IMG/VR virus record: IMGVR_UViG_3300025769_001011
Coordinates: 1-21,296 of that record
Reading direction: 5' to 3' (one strand)
DNA length: 21,296 nt
Origin: a virus
Shown here: one piece after another, positions 20,168 to 21,296 of the stretch
Position numbering within the stretch: position 1 is the first letter of the stretch
How the letters are laid out: every line of letters starts with the position of its first letter
Program-made: the position numbers and the translations under genes
Notes under the pieces: generated by a model
The model's input: only the letters and a program-made list of their open reading frames with translations
Told to the model about the DNA's origin: nothing
The model's database searches: none

Positions 20168-20968
20168 CTAGTTCGTTACCTTTATGGCGCTTGTTTCTTT
20201 AGAATATTTTGGATCTATAACGGTTTCCGATAGTTGCATGTATTTTTTAATATCACCTTTTCGATAAGCGTTGCATATCCGTAGTTGCTCAACACTCATT
20301 TGATCGTCTCTAATATAAGTCATTGCATAAAATGTTAAGTGATGTGTTGCGTTATCTGCAGGTGTTACTGTAAACTGTCGTTTTTTATAAGTCAGATTTA
20401 TATTCAGAGAGTTCTGGCCTATAGCACCATGGCCCAAGAACGCACCTTGTTTTAGAGGCAATAAGTAATCTTTTCTGTATGAAACGCCGTCGTCTGTGCG
20501 TTTTATTTTAGATGGTGGCGGCAAATGAACAATATTTTCGATTTCTTCTATGTCAATAAAAGTTCCTGTTCTTTCACGGTATCTACCAAAAGCGTGTGGT
20601 GTTATTTTAACACAGCCTAGTTTGTCTGTAATAGTCCAGTTTGCTCTGTTTTTTAACAAAAGTTTTCTACTGACAACATAACAATGCAAAGGGTTTCCCA
20701 AATATTTGTCAAGTTGCCAATACCGTTTACCTGTTTGCCAAAATGGTAAACGGTATTGATACCGTTTACCTGTTTGCGGTATTTTACCTTGTGCCATAAT
20801 CTGCAAATCTTTTTCATCGTCTTTCAATGTGCGTGGATTAAATATTCCTACTTTGGCAAAAGCAAGTTTGAAACTACGCATAGCCTCTTCGTCTTTTAAA
20901 AGGTCATTCCACATGTCAGAGTTTATCATGTCCAACTCGTCTTTGCTAAAAGTTTCCATATCGTTCAT
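20168..20968 (-). CDS. Unknown 266-aa protein with internal 13-residue duplication
   Basis: This is the longest gene of the array. An acidic helical N-terminus (FSKDELDMINSDMWNDLLKDEE) leads to a duplicated QTGKRY motif (residues 65-70 and 78-83, with QYRLPFW between). ITPHAFGRYRERTG (about 121-134) has the H-x3-R-x2-ER pattern seen in some DUF4258/RelE-like small nucleases, followed by IDIEEIENIV and beta strands (LNINLTYKKRQFTVT). A toxin-like nuclease domain is possible but weakly supported. The duplicated segment contains a 26-bp DNA palindrome whose core matches the cassette operator. The start is the ATG of cassette C. Confidence 0.65.
   Translation of the reverse strand: MNDMETFSKDELDMINSDMWNDLLKDEEAMRSFKLAFAKVGIFNPRTLKDDEKDLQIMAQGKIPQTGKRYQYRLPFWQTGKRYWQLDKYLGNPLHCYVVSRKLLLKNRANWTITDKLGCVKITPHAFGRYRERTGTFIDIEEIENIVHLPPPSKIKRTDDGVSYRKDYLLPLKQGAFLGHGAIGQNSLNINLTYKKRQFTVTPADNATHHLTFYAMTYIRDDQMSVEQLRICNAYRKGDIKKYMQLSETVIDPKYSKETSAIKVTN
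20720..20777. repeat. 39-bp-spaced direct repeat inside the 266-aa gene
   Basis: The 19-base ATACCGTTTACCTGTTTGC occurs at 20720-20738 and again at 20759-20777, in frame, encoding the doubled QTGKRY. CAATACCGTTTACC (20718-20731) is also inverted as GGTAAACGGTATTG (20745-20758). Confidence 0.9.
20745..20770. promoter_or_regulatory. 26-bp palindrome, candidate operator
   Basis: GGTAAACGGTAT-TG-ATACCGTTTACC has perfect 12-base arms. Its core ACGGTATTGATACC (20750-20763) differs by one base from ACGGTATTGCTACC in the spacer of all three cassette promoters. It lies inside a coding region, so it could be a repressor site or silencing site, or arise from the duplicated codons. Confidence 0.5.
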
Positions 20969-21045
20969 TTTGTATTCTCCTAGTTCGTTTGTTTAACTTA
21001 TTCTTTATAATAACACGGTATTGCTACCTGTCAACCTTTTTTATT
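20965..21045 (-). promoter_or_regulatory. Promoter/leader cassette, copy C (81 bp)
   Basis: Same 81 bases as copies A and B. It drives the 266-aa/127-aa pair. The stop of the right-edge gene lies within it. The operator-like core is at 21015-21028. Confidence 0.9.
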
Positions 21046-21296
21046 ACCATCTTGGTGTATGATATTCGGTGTCCAAAACACTGTGTCCACGATTGGTCAT
21101 ACACAGTTTTAGAACCCGTTTAAAGTTGTATTCCTTCTCGTCCAACAAATACAAACTTGCTGGGCGAACAAACCAGTTATACCAAGCCTTGGGTATATCT
21201 GTGATTTTGGCGTTCTCGTGTGCAATACGCAAACAGGTGTCCAAATCATCTTCATAGCGTAGTGCTACTTCTGGACTACGGGCACCTCCACTGTCT
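21044..21296 (-). CDS. Unknown protein, C-terminal part (start beyond right edge)
   Basis: The frame is open from the right edge to TAA 21044-21046, giving 83 residues (DSGGARSPEVALRYEDDLDT ... AWYNWFVRPASLYLLDEKEY ... TNRGHSVLDTEYHTPRW). An internal TTG at 21244 is an unlikely start, because the open frame and similar composition continue upstream. The protein is mixed helical with several Trp and Tyr. No family is recognised. It precedes cassette C and probably belongs to the same accessory array. Confidence 0.5.
   Translation of the reverse strand, partial: DSGGARSPEVALRYEDDLDTCLRIAHENAKITDIPKAWYNWFVRPASLYLLDEKEYNFKRVLKLCMTNRGHSVLDTEYHTPRW

Noticed and set aside
1-21296. CRISPR arrays, tRNA genes, insertion sequences, integrase or attachment sites
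   Set aside because: No regularly spaced repeats, no cloverleaf-like sequence, no transposase or integrase, and no terminal inverted repeats with target duplications were seen.

Overview
This window is the structural half, plus an accessory or early-gene half, of a tailed double-stranded DNA bacteriophage (Caudoviricetes). Every gene I accept lies on the minus strand, so transcription and gene order run from the right edge (21296) to the left edge (1). The tape measure start, tail tube, tail terminator and frameshifted tail chaperone, with no sheath gene visible, point to a long non-contractile tail (siphovirus-like). The host cannot be named. The promoters are near-perfect bacterial sigma70 consensus, and base composition is moderately AT-rich. 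Several small proteins have no family I recognise.

Right block (about 18.5-21.3 kb) is an array of small unknown genes. It is built from three iterations of [identical 81-bp promoter/leader/start-codon cassette]-[gene]-[short Shine-Dalgarno junction]-[second gene]. The two-gene units encode 266+127, 75+63 and 57+117 aa. It ends in a perfect TTGACA-17-TATAAT promoter, a roughly 115-nt leader or small RNA with a possible pseudoknot, and an intrinsic terminator. The spacer of each cassette promoter carries a half-palindromic core that recurs, with one mismatch, inside a 26-bp palindrome in the coding region of the 266-aa gene. This is the most unusual part of the window.

Middle block (about 15.4-18.5 kb) holds a translationally coupled operon: a 95-aa protein, an orphan beta-class DNA methyltransferase, a 21-codon mini-gene, and 118-aa and 61-aa proteins. 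A second consensus promoter (TTGACA-18-TATAAT) then precedes a 120-aa protein, a freestanding HNH endonuclease and a Rossmann-like DUF115-type protein.

Left block (1-15.4 kb) is the virion region. A tail-fibre/appendage cluster comes first: a 773-aa fibre, a 339-aa lectin-like protein, two paralogous 'tail fibre' proteins, two paralogous modular fibres sharing an N-terminal anchor, a 55-aa protein, a 451-aa beta-repeat protein and a 109-aa Ig-like protein. Small and large terminase, portal, an unknown 182-aa protein, scaffold, major capsid protein, head-tail connector, tail terminator, tail tube, an HK97 gp10-like protein, the tail assembly chaperone pair made by -1 frameshifting at A_AAA_AAC, and the start of the tape measure follow.

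The architecture suggests early genes with strong individual sigma70 promoters on the right and late structural genes on the left. A recurring TATAAATA-like motif upstream of several late genes may be a late promoter. All functional names come from reading the sequence, not from database searches.
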